Shown here piece after piece: positions 1-7,001 of a DNA stretch of 64,000 nucleotides; positions within the stretch are counted from its first letter, which is position 1; each line of letters starts with the position of its first letter. The translations under genes were made by a program, and so were the position numbers. Under the pieces are notes generated by a model. That model was not told the DNA's origin, did not search any database, and saw only the letters and a list, made by a program, of their open reading frames with translations. Origin of the DNA: a bacterium (GTDB taxonomy: Bacteria; Bacillota; Clostridia; Lachnospirales; Lachnospiraceae); assembly GCA_023664305.1 (NCBI GenBank), contig JAMPFT010000008.1, positions 25,234 through 89,233 of the forward strand. The letters run 5' to 3'.

Positions 1-1018
1 TTCCAGTCGTGGCGCACGGAACTGGCGGATATTTGCCACGGCCAAGTGGAGGCACTGAACCCGGATCTGATTGCGGTACGTCTGCGTCTGCGCTATGTGG
101 AAAAGTACAAAGAGCGCCCCGCTTTCCAAGACATCAGAGAGGGTGACAAGAGCGAATTGATGCAATACATAGCACCGCTGGTGCAAATGGATGAGAAGGA
201 CGAATTTGCCAAGCGGTTTGACAATTTTATGTACGGGTTGATGCTGGCAAGCATGGAGAGAATGCCGTCTTTCAAGTATGCGAAAAAGCAGCTGTGCGAT
301 ATTGCGGCGCTGTTGGAGCGCAAAACAAGTATCCCTCAGGTGCAGGAGAAGTTGCCTTTGATACGGGGAATCGGCACAGATGCTTTCTGGGATGCAAATG
401 ACGTCCTGCTTTTTGAGAGAGTTCGCAGGGAATTGCGGGATTTGATCCAGTTTACTGTTGAGGCTGGTGCGGGTAGGCAAGTTGTCACAAGGCTGGCAGA
501 CCCCCATTCTCGTCCGGCAGGAGGGTAATCCGTTGGAAGCGGCGTATAATTTTGAAGATTATCGGGCAAAGGTCAGTCGTTATGTCAATGAACATGGGGA
601 TACTTTGGCAATTTTTAAATTGACGCACAATATTCCGTTGTCCTCTGGCGATTATCAGGAGTTGTCACGGGTGTTCACCAGCGAGTTAGGCAGCCATGAG
701 GATTACAAGCGTGAATTTGGTGATACGCCCTTTGGACTGCTGATCCGCAAGATCGCCAAACTGGATCACGACGCAGCAATGGATGCTTTTTCTGAATTTA
801 TCAATGACCAATCCCTCAATCAGAAACAGATTGCCTTCGTCCATAAAATCATTAACCATGTCGAGCAGAATGGATATATGGAGAATGTTGCATTACTGAC
901 AAAGCCGCCCTTCGATAAACCTCTGAACTTTACAAAACTCTTTGACAAGAAAACTCAAACAGCACTGATGAAAGCAATCAATCAGGTCAGAGAGAATGCC
1001 GTAACAGTTGTGGCTTGA
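1..1018 (+). pseudogene. hsdR: Type I restriction HsdR, C-terminal part, frameshifted
   Basis: This is the 3' part of a type I restriction endonuclease R subunit, the ATP-dependent translocase/nuclease of an HsdRMS complex. The gene enters from the left edge and reads in frame 1 to a stop near 528. The rest, including the helical C-terminal domain seen in EcoEI-type R proteins, continues in frame 2 to 1018. The two parts join cleanly (…RLADP then ILVRQEGNP…) if one C is removed from the five-C run at 501-505. A one-base insertion in a homopolymer is therefore the likely lesion. No intact hsdM or hsdS follows. A sequencing error cannot be excluded. Confidence 0.75.
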
Positions 1019-1242
1019 ACAGTTCCAGCGACTATGCCATCGCAAGGTGTAATCCCAGCCTTATGAAGATAAGGACGAATTGAGCCAAAGAGAATATCGC
1101 CTTTTCTCATCTCAAAAAGATTGGTGGTAAAATTGTTGCTACTGTTTAATTCGGTGATCCCAATCGAATCAGAACGCATTATGCTTAAATCAACAGCAGG
1201 CTTGGTGCTTGAGTAATTAAATGGGGTTGTGTTCTTCTGCAT
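982..1242 (-). pseudogene. HsdS specificity subunit fragment, inverted
   Basis: On the minus strand this segment encodes a short piece typical of a target-recognition domain of type I specificity subunits, with the hallmark FEMRKGDILFGSIRPYLHKAG. It opens after a stop at 1258-1260 and runs into the antisense of the hsdR 3' end, so both ends of a normal ~400-residue HsdS are missing. It lies convergent to the hsdR remnant. This is what an hsdS inversion or recombination remnant would leave. Assigned from the motif alone. Confidence 0.5.
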
Positions 1243-1302
1243 AATATCCGTTTTCTGTCAAAATGGAGGCAAGAAGGGTATATAGTTAGAATACTGCAAG
1301 AG

Positions 1303-1404
1303 ATGAAAAATGTCCTAAATGAGGTTATTGAACAAGAAGGTTTTTCTAAGGAAATGCTGATTAAACGCCATCAAAAAGTAGTGGACGCTCTGGCAGAGCC
1401 ATGA
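1303..1404 (+). CDS. Small ORF, possibly Spo0E-like
   Basis: A 33-codon ORF just upstream of the Rpn-family gene. The peptide (MKNVLNEVIEQEGFSKEML…) has the spacing of small Spo0E-type phosphatases: two short helices, the second carrying HQKVVDAL where the family has SQxLD. The signature is only partial. There is no clear ribosome site, and the frame is open further upstream to the region of the hsdS fragment. It may be the 3' remnant of a longer gene. Low certainty. Confidence 0.2.
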   Translation: MKNVLNEVIEQEGFSKEMLIKRHQKVVDALAEP

Positions 1405-1429
1405 TAAAATAAAATGAAGGAAGGTGAGG

Positions 1430-2386
1430 ATGCTGGACGCAGAAACTACAATTGCTCAAGGGTTGCATATCACGGATGACAGCGCGGGCTACGATGCGGC
1501 CTGCAAGCGAGTTCTGTCTGAGAAGGCAATACTTGCGCGGATTATGAAGGCTTGTCTGGATGAGTACAAGAATTGCGATGTCAACGGGATTGCAGAGAAA
1601 TACATAGAGGGCCAACCCCAAGTATCCGCCATCCCGGTGCTGCCGGACGAGGGCGGCACTATCATCAGCGGCATGGATACCGAGGACAAGTCGGTGCGTG
1701 AGGGGGCAGTTACCTATGACATTCGTTTCCGAGCCATTGCTCCCGACACAGGGGAGCTTATCGGCCTGATCATCAACGTGGAGGCGCAGAATGATTTCTA
1801 TCCCGGCTACCCGATTATCAAGCGCGGCATATATTATTGTTGCCGCATGATTTCTTCCCAATATGGCCAGGAGTTTACCAATTCCCATTTCGAAAAGATT
1901 AAGAAAGTTTACAGTATTTGGATTTGTATGCATCCGCCAAAGAGCCGGGAGAACACGATTACCCGGTATCGTCTGGTGGAGGAACATCTGGTTGGCAAAG
2001 CCGTCGAGTCGATCAGAAATTATGATTTGTTGTCTATCGTCATGCTGTGCCTTGGCGGGCCGGGTGGTAAGAACTATGACGGTGTGTTGCGGATGCTGGA
2101 TGTGCTTCTCGGGGGCGAAACCAGTGAGGCGGAGAAGCGAAAAATCTTACAGGATGACTATGACATTCAAATGACGCAGACAATGGAAAGGGAGGTGTCG
2201 GTCATGTGCAATTTGAGCAAGGGTGTTAGGGAAAGGGGCCGCGCCGAGGGCATAGCGGAGAACACTTTGACAAGCATCAAAAACCTTATGGAAACGCTGG
2301 GGCTGTCCCTTGATGCAGCTATGGCTGCGCTGAAAATCCCGGAAGCAGACCGACCCGGATATGTGAAACAGTTGAACAGCCAATAG
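1430..2386 (+). CDS. Rpn family recombination-promoting nuclease / putative transposase
   Basis: A 318-residue PD-(D/E)XK nuclease-family protein of the Rpn group, known for DNase activity that stimulates recombination. The nuclease core lies around residues 95-135 (YDIRF … GLIINVEAQNDF), followed by the family's RGIYYCCRMIS stretch and a charged C-terminal tail (EREVSVMCNLSKG). The ATG at 1430 is preferred over the GTG at 1424 because GGAAGG-type sequence precedes it. It sits in a decayed accessory region next to restriction remnants, which fits the family's scattered distribution. A second, unlike member lies at 24041. Confidence 0.8.
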   Translation: MLDAETTIAQGLHITDDSAGYDAACKRVLSEKAILARIMKACLDEYKNCDVNGIAEKYIEGQPQVSAIPVLPDEGGTIISGMDTEDKSVREGAVTYDIRFRAIAPDTGELIGLIINVEAQNDFYPGYPIIKRGIYYCCRMISSQYGQEFTNSHFEKIKKVYSIWICMHPPKSRENTITRYRLVEEHLVGKAVESIRNYDLLSIVMLCLGGPGGKNYDGVLRMLDVLLGGETSEAEKRKILQDDYDIQMTQTMEREVSVMCNLSKGVRERGRAEGIAENTLTSIKNLMETLGLSLDAAMAALKIPEADRPGYVKQLNSQ

Positions 2387-2488
2387 GGGATGCAGACATG
2401 CAGTAAGAGCAGGGCGGATTTGCACCTGCGGCAGCATACAACAAAAGCCTGCGCTTTTCGGTGTCAGGGGCGCGGGCTGCGGAAAGGT

Positions 2489-2965
2489 ATGGTCACGAAG
2501 ATGGATTTCAGAGAGGATATGTGCCGGATTTTCAACAAATACGCAGGCAGCATGAAAATGAGAAGCCTGAAATGGTACAGCCGCGGCGGCGGAAGGATTG
2601 CGGATCGGAAAATTGAAAAGTTTATCCGGTATTTTGTCCTGCCCATAAATGCGGATGTGGCAATTTCTTTTTTGGATACCACCGTTTTAAAGACGGCGCG
2701 GGAAGGGATGCTGTTTACCGTCTACGGGATTATTGTGAAGGAACCGCTGAACAAGCTGTATTATCTGGAGTATGAGAAGATCAAAGGGGCCGAGGTGCGT
2801 GAGGTGATCAACGAGGACGGGTGGCTTACGGGAACCGATCTGTATGTGCTCTTTCAGGACGGTACGGAGCGAAAGCTTTTTGACGGCTATATCAAAAAGG
2901 AATTTTTTGCGGAGTATGTAAACGAGGTGATTGCGCTGCTGAACGGGCAGGATCGTGCCGGATAA
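2489..2965 (+). CDS. Hypothetical protein whose 3' part is duplicated
   Basis: A protein of about 158 residues that I do not recognise. The middle (REGMLFTVYGIIVKE … YYLEYEKIKG) alternates short hydrophobic strands and polar turns and ends in an amphipathic helix, as in small PH-like β folds; this is only an impression. The start is uncertain (ATG 2489 or 2501). The last 66 codons are repeated exactly at 4194-4392, where a different C-terminus follows. This copy ends QDRAG and the distal copy ends QDHVGREEQG. The intact ancestral gene was probably split by an insertion with duplication. Confidence 0.5.
   Translation: MVTKMDFREDMCRIFNKYAGSMKMRSLKWYSRGGGRIADRKIEKFIRYFVLPINADVAISFLDTTVLKTAREGMLFTVYGIIVKEPLNKLYYLEYEKIKGAEVREVINEDGWLTGTDLYVLFQDGTERKLFDGYIKKEFFAEYVNEVIALLNGQDRAG
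2754..2952 (+). repeat. 199-bp direct repeat, copy 1
   Basis: Identical base for base to 4194-4392 by direct comparison. It lies in the 3' part of the hypothetical gene at 2489. The two copies are 1440 bp apart and enclose a phd-doc module. Exact identity suggests a recent duplication or an integration by homologous recombination. Confidence 0.95.
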
Positions 2966-3297
2966 TAGCAGAGGCTATGGGGATGGCGAGGATAATCTGG
3001 AAAAGCCGTTGGCAGCCAAGCCCTTCCTGCACTATGTCCGGGAGCATCAGAAAGAGATCGGCATTATCTATGATGACAAGTGCATCGGCAACAGTCGGGG
3101 ATTCCGCAACATCAGCCTGGCGCCGTTTGTGCCGGTTGACGAAGATAATCCAAGCTTGCCCTGGCACTGAAAAAAGTTTGAACGAAGTTGGAAAACACAC
3201 GCTCATTCCGCTCATGGTGTGCCAGCTTTCACAGGACGAGCAGAACGAGCGTATGTTTTTGAAGTCCGGCGCAAAATTTATTCCTGATGCTCAATGA
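2955..3297 (+). pseudogene. Unidentified broken reading frame
   Basis: Two overlapping open frames look like pieces of one protein. The first (2955-3170) ends in PFVPVDEDNPSLPWH. The next frame continues with KSLNEVGKHTLIPLMVCQ… to 3297. Codon use and hydrophobic patterning look protein-like, but I do not recognise a family. A frameshift near the A-run at 3171-3176 would join them. It overlaps the end of doc on the other strand by 20 bp. It may also be non-coding. Confidence 0.3.
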
Positions 3298-3655
3298 TCC
3301 AGCGGAGCAATCCGTTTTGGTCAATCTCCCCGGCGGCGAGGGCGAGTATCACGCCGGACAGTTCCTCTTGGGTGTAGTCCAGTTCAATGCCGTTCAAGGC
3401 GAGAAAGACCAGCATGGCGTGTGCGCCGATCCGCTTGTTGCCGTCTATGAACGGATGATTTTTCACAAGACCGAAGCACAGGCGGGCGGCTTTCTGCTGG
3501 AGGGACGGGTACACATCTTCCCCGGCAAAGGACTGGAACGGGGCGCTCATAGCGGATTCCAGCACCCCCTCGTCACGAAGCCCATCAATGCCGCCGGTCT
3601 CGGCAATCAGTTGGCTGTGGAGCATGAGAAGATGATTCTTTGACAGAATGGTCAT
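3278..3655 (-). CDS. doc: Doc family toxin (Fic/Doc fold)
   Basis: A 125-residue toxin of the Doc branch of the Fic fold. Doc phosphorylates elongation factor Tu and stops translation. The catalytic motif HPFIDGNKR is seen at residues ~66-74, matching HxFx(D/N)GNKR. The N-terminus (NHLLMLHSQLIAETGG) and length are typical. The start ATG overlaps the stop of the upstream antitoxin gene by 4 bp (ATGA), so the two are translationally coupled. The pair lies alone, transcribed leftward, between the two copies of the 199-bp repeat. Confidence 0.9.
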   Translation of the reverse strand: MTILSKNHLLMLHSQLIAETGGIDGLRDEGVLESAMSAPFQSFAGEDVYPSLQQKAARLCFGLVKNHPFIDGNKRIGAHAMLVFLALNGIELDYTQEELSGVILALAAGEIDQNGLLRWIIEHQE

Positions 3656-3894
3656 TTCGCAAGTTCCTCATAGGCCGCCCGGTTCTTCGCGATCAGCCGC
3701 CGGGAAATGGCGGTGATATCTTCATCGGCGGCGGTTTCTTCGGCTTCGGCGGTCTTGAACTCCATCACCATGTAGCGGGGGACATTGTTTTTCAAAATCA
3801 CGACCGGCCCGCCCTCGTCCACCAGTCGGGCGACCCGTGAGAAGTTTTGATTTGCCTCTGTGATGGAAACAAGATTTTTTGTACTGATATTCAT
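3652..3894 (-). CDS. phd: Phd/YefM family antitoxin
   Basis: An 80-residue antitoxin that neutralises Doc and, in the family, represses its own promoter. The DNA-binding N-terminus is clear (ISTKNLVSITEANQNFSRVAR, then GGPVVILKNNVPRYMVM), followed by an acidic disordered tail that would wrap the toxin. A strong GGAGG site precedes the ATG. It is the first gene of a two-gene operon with doc. Autoregulation by toxin:antitoxin ratio is expected from the family, and the promoter lies only about 40 bp upstream. Confidence 0.9.
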   Translation of the reverse strand: MNISTKNLVSITEANQNFSRVARLVDEGGPVVILKNNVPRYMVMEFKTAEAEETAADEDITAISRRLIAKNRAAYEELAK

Positions 3895-3929
3895 GTCATA
3901 CCCTCCTTCGAATATAGCATTACACTTCT

Positions 3930-3957
3930 ATTATAACCGATTTTAGGAGAAATTCAA
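3930..3957 (-). promoter_or_regulatory. phd-doc promoter
   Basis: On the minus strand TTGAAT is followed, after 16 bp, by a perfect TATAAT, ending ~35 bp before the phd ATG. GAAGGAGGG precedes the start codon. The Phd operator probably overlaps this interval. Confidence 0.65.
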
Positions 3958-4040
3958 CCTATTTCTCTAAAAATAAGGGATGGTAATAAATGGGAGGCTG
4001 TTCCACGTTCATTTCAAATGAGGGTGGATTTCCAACGGGC

Positions 4041-4191
4041 CAATGGGCAATGGTTGCCCATTGATGCTGTCCGGTTTTGCTGATTTGGGGTGGACAAACT
4101 TTGTCCATCCCACTCTGCCCGGACAAAGCGGAAGTCAGCGGTTTTCGGTAACCGCTACCGATGTTTTTGGTGGTGACGAAGGTTGTCACCA
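4041..4191. repeat. Cluster of four consecutive hairpins
   Basis: Four separate inverted repeats stand in a row: 4041-4063 (10-bp stem, 3-nt loop), 4091-4107 (8-bp stem extended by GGG/CCC pairs), 4137-4156 (7-bp stem) and 4171-4191 (7-bp stem). Their stems differ in sequence, so they are not copies of one repeat. Antisense reading gives VDK/DKVCPP-like words that resemble tails of mobile-element replication initiators, but this is weak. The cluster ends exactly at the start of the second 199-bp repeat. Confidence 0.6.
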
Positions 4192-4193
4192 TT

Positions 4194-4392
4194 AGCTGTA
4201 TTATCTGGAGTATGAGAAGATCAAAGGGGCCGAGGTGCGTGAGGTGATCAACGAGGACGGGTGGCTTACGGGAACCGATCTGTATGTGCTCTTTCAGGAC
4301 GGTACGGAGCGAAAGCTTTTTGACGGCTATATCAAAAAGGAATTTTTTGCGGAGTATGTAAACGAGGTGATTGCGCTGCTGAACGGGCAGGA
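4194..4392 (+). repeat. 199-bp direct repeat, copy 2
   Basis: Exact copy of 2754-2952. It marks the right border of the inserted phd-doc segment. Confidence 0.95.
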
Positions 4393-4420
4393 CCATGTCG
4401 GACGGGAAGAGCAGGGATAA
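4194..4420 (+). pseudogene. Duplicated 3' end of the hypothetical gene at 2489
   Basis: This reads in the same frame as the gene at 2489 but lacks its 5' two thirds. The C-terminus after the repeat differs (QDHVGREEQG, stop at 4418-4420) and is probably the original one. The first in-frame ATG is at 4235 without a ribosome site, so expression is unlikely. It is best read as the displaced 3' end of the interrupted gene. Confidence 0.6.
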
Positions 4421-4621
4421 AGCTTAAGGCTCACGGGGAAGAAGCTTTCGGTTTGAGAGATTCTTTCCTGTTTTTTTGCGCTCAGACAGTGAAAGCGATT
4501 TTAAATTAAGGGAGTTTTAATGGACTCATAATTTTATATGATATGCCTGTAAAGATCATTGAGAAGCGGGAACGGATGGCACGGTACGGCGGGGCATCCG
4601 TTCGGAAACGGAGGCGGGACA

Positions 4622-5014
4622 ATGAAAAGAGCGGGCGGTTTGAGGTTTTGGGCTGCAACGGTTTTGTTGGTACTAACTGCAGCCTTTTCCGTTGCGGGGA
4701 CGGTCAAGAGCGGAAACGGCTCGGACGGGGCCAAACGGGAGGAGTATTATCTGGAGAAGGAGACGCGGCTTGCAGAGGATGTGAGAGAGTACCTGAAAGA
4801 GCAGGGCTTCCTTTACAGCGGGGTGACGGTGACCCGCGTGGTGAATGAGGACGGCGGCAGGGAATATAAGGTCTCGGTGCATCACCGGGACATCGGGCGT
4901 CTGACCGGGCAGGAAAGGGAGGAGCTTGCCTTTGCGCTGGCGGAATTTGCCTTTACAGAGGAGGGCTGCGGATTTCGGTTTGAGTTTTCCGGCGGGGATA
5001 TGTCGCCGCGGTGA
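4622..5014 (+). CDS. Small secreted or membrane-anchored hypothetical protein
   Basis: A 130-residue protein with a basic N-terminus and one hydrophobic segment (residues ~8-26, RFWAATVLLVLTAAFSVAG), so a signal peptide or single membrane anchor. The remainder is charged, with a pattern of strands ending in FRFEFSGGDMSPR. The ATG at 4622 follows a GGAGGCGGGAC ribosome site; an earlier in-frame ATG at 4559 lacks one. I do not recognise a domain. In many Clostridia, genes of this shape are sporulation or stage III-type envelope proteins, but nothing here proves that. Confidence 0.6.
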   Translation: MKRAGGLRFWAATVLLVLTAAFSVAGTVKSGNGSDGAKREEYYLEKETRLAEDVREYLKEQGFLYSGVTVTRVVNEDGGREYKVSVHHRDIGRLTGQEREELAFALAEFAFTEEGCGFRFEFSGGDMSPR

Positions 5015-5059
5015 GAATGCGTTTTGTTACACTTTTTGCAAAGGATTCACAGGAATTAC

Positions 5060-5088
5060 ATGACATTTTTGTGAAATAGGGGTATACT
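5060..5088 (+). promoter_or_regulatory. Promoter for DUF1653 gene
   Basis: ATGACA, 17-bp spacer, TATACT, 37 bp before the ATG at 5126. An AAAGGGGGT ribosome site follows. Confidence 0.5.
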
Positions 5089-5125
5089 TTTCTGGAGAGT
5101 TTTTTGACAGAAAGGGGGTCCAAAA

Positions 5126-5809
5126 ATGTCGTTTATTCCAAAACCACAGGAAATTTATAAACATTTTAAGGGAAACCTGTATCAGATTACGGCGATAGCG
5201 GAGCACACGGAGACGGGGGAACAGCTGGTGATTTATCAGGCGCTGTACGGGGATTTCAGGACATATGCCAGACCGCTTGAAATGTTCGTAAGCAGGGTAG
5301 ACAGAGGTAAGTATCCGGACGCGGAGCAGGAGTTTCGGTTTGAGCTTCAGGGGCCGGACGCCGACAGACAGAGAGCGGAGTCCGAGACGCCGGAAGGAAA
5401 GGCCAAAAAGCAGGAAAGCGAAAGCTCTGAGCCGGAAGCCGGGGAGGCGGGGTCAAGGAGCGAAAGCCTTAAAGCAGAAACCGGAGAGCCGAAACCGAAA
5501 AGAGCAGATTCCGGGGTCGGAGAAAAAGAGCCGGAGGCCGGAGCCCCTGAAACGGACGCCGAGGTAACGGAGCCGGAGGACGCATCGGCGCTGGATCCCA
5601 TGCTTGTGCAGTTCCTGGATGCCGACAGCTATGAGGAGAGACTGAATATCCTGGCGGGTCTGCGTCATAGGATCACCGACGACATGATCACGACCATGGC
5701 GATTGCCTGCGGCGTGGAGGTGGAGGAGGGCGAGCTTCAGGAGCGATGCGAATCGCTGAAGGCCTGTCTGCTGACGATGCAGCGATACGAGTGTACCCGG
5801 CTGCGGTAG
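5126..5809 (+). CDS. DUF1653 domain protein with long acidic linker
   Basis: A 227-residue protein. The N-terminal ~65 residues form a DUF1653 domain (YKHFKGNLYQITAIAEHTETGEQLVIYQ … PLEMFVSRV), a small β-barrel of unknown function found widely in Firmicutes and Proteobacteria. Residues ~75-150 are a low-complexity linker rich in E, K, P, S and A. The C-terminus (~155-227) is helical, ending RYECTRLR. It has its own promoter and stands alone. Function is not established for the family. Confidence 0.8.
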   Translation: MSFIPKPQEIYKHFKGNLYQITAIAEHTETGEQLVIYQALYGDFRTYARPLEMFVSRVDRGKYPDAEQEFRFELQGPDADRQRAESETPEGKAKKQESESSEPEAGEAGSRSESLKAETGEPKPKRADSGVGEKEPEAGAPETDAEVTEPEDASALDPMLVQFLDADSYEERLNILAGLRHRITDDMITTMAIACGVEVEEGELQERCESLKACLLTMQRYECTRLR

Positions 5810-5889
5810 ATCCGCGGCAGGTTTCCCTTCCGATCGGTTGAAGCGCCTTTAAATCCTGCAGCGGCGGGAGAGGCGGAAGGGAGCGGCAT

Positions 5890-6816
5890 ATGAGTTACAG
5901 CTTAGACAGGAAAATGGTGATCGGCGTATCGTCCAGAGCGCTTTTTGATCTGACGGCGGAAAATGAGATATTTGAAAAACAGGGGCTGGAGGCTTACTGC
6001 AGATATCAGGTGGAGCATGAGCAGGAGGTTTTAAGGCCGGGGCCCGGTTTTCGGCTGATCCGGTCGCTTTTAAAGCTGAATGAACACGGCAGGGGGCGTG
6101 ATCTGATCGAGGTAATCATCATGTCGCACAACAGTCCGGACACGTCGCTGCGGGTCTTTAACACAATTGCGCACTACGGTCTTCCCATCACCCGGTCCGT
6201 GCTGGTAAGCGGCGCGTCCCTGGGGCCTTATCTTGCGGCCTTTCACACGGATCTCTTTCTGTCCGCCTGTGAGGAGGATGTGCAGTGTGCGATCGACGCG
6301 GGAATCGCGGCGGGGATCATCTGCACGGAGAGCGCGCAGTCCGGCAGGCAGATCATCCCCATGCCGCAGAATAACGGACAGATCCGGATCGCTTTTGACG
6401 GGGACGCCGTGCTTTTTACCGACGAGTCGGAGCTGATTTTTCAGGAGAAGGGGTTGAATGCCTTCGAGGAAAACGAAAAGCTTCACGCGAGGGAGCCGCT
6501 GGCGGAGGGACCCTTTGCCGGTTTTTTAAAGAAGCTGTCGGATCTGCAGCGGGAGCTGGGGACCCAAAACTGTCCCATCCGGACGGCGTTGGTGACCTCC
6601 CGAAGCGCGCCGGCCCACGAGCGGGTCATAAGAACCATGCGGGCGTGGAATGTACGGGTTGACGAGGCGTTTTTCCTGGGGGGACTGGATAAGAAAGAGA
6701 TTCTGAAAGCCTTTGGCGCGCAGATCTTTTTCGATGATCAGATCGTCCATACGCAGAGCGCGGCTCAGGAGGTCCCGGCGGCCCGGGTGCCTTACAGGAG
6801 CGCGGCGGCAAGGTGA
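5890..6816 (+). CDS. Cytosolic 5'-nucleotidase (cN-I-like)
   Basis: A 308-residue member of the 5'-nucleotidase family related to animal cytosolic nucleotidase I, which dephosphorylates nucleoside monophosphates. It shows the family's opening GVSSRALFDLTAE, the segments EVIIMSHNSPDTSLRVFNTI and FLSACEEDVQCAIDAGIAAG, then FDGDAVLFTDESE, the HAD-type Asp motif in its circularly arranged position, and the closing FFDDQIVH. The last residues run into a 39-bp tandem repeat array, which has probably replaced the original 3' end or terminator. Confidence 0.85.
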   Translation: MSYSLDRKMVIGVSSRALFDLTAENEIFEKQGLEAYCRYQVEHEQEVLRPGPGFRLIRSLLKLNEHGRGRDLIEVIIMSHNSPDTSLRVFNTIAHYGLPITRSVLVSGASLGPYLAAFHTDLFLSACEEDVQCAIDAGIAAGIICTESAQSGRQIIPMPQNNGQIRIAFDGDAVLFTDESELIFQEKGLNAFEENEKLHAREPLAEGPFAGFLKKLSDLQRELGTQNCPIRTALVTSRSAPAHERVIRTMRAWNVRVDEAFFLGGLDKKEILKAFGAQIFFDDQIVHTQSAAQEVPAARVPYRSAAAR

Positions 6817-6921
6817 GGCAGAGATGCGGTAAAGCGGCGTGCTGCGGCAAGGTAAGGCAGAGCCACGGTAAAGCGGCGTGCTGCGGCAAGGTAAGGCAGA
6901 GCCACGGCAAAGCGGCGCGCT
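6805..6921 (+). repeat. 39-bp tandem repeat, three units
   Basis: Three head-to-tail 39-bp units (6805-6843, 6844-6882, 6883-6921), each starting GCGGCAAGGT. Unit 2 differs from unit 1 at four positions and from unit 3 at two. The first unit contains the stop codon of the nucleotidase gene. The GC-rich array lies ~80 bp before the sfsA-mutY fusion. Confidence 0.9.
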
Positions 6922-7001
6922 GCAGCCGCAGCGTGTCATGCGGTTAAGATATTGCCGCGGGAGCACAAGGTTTTGAGAGGCGAAGGCAAAACGGAATAAT
7001 T

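Noticed and set aside
3959-4396. 145-codon minus-strand ORF
   Set aside because: Its first half is antisense to the duplicated gene end and its second half is the hairpin cluster. The DKVCPP-like words hint at a replication-protein tail, but there is no start or family match I can support.
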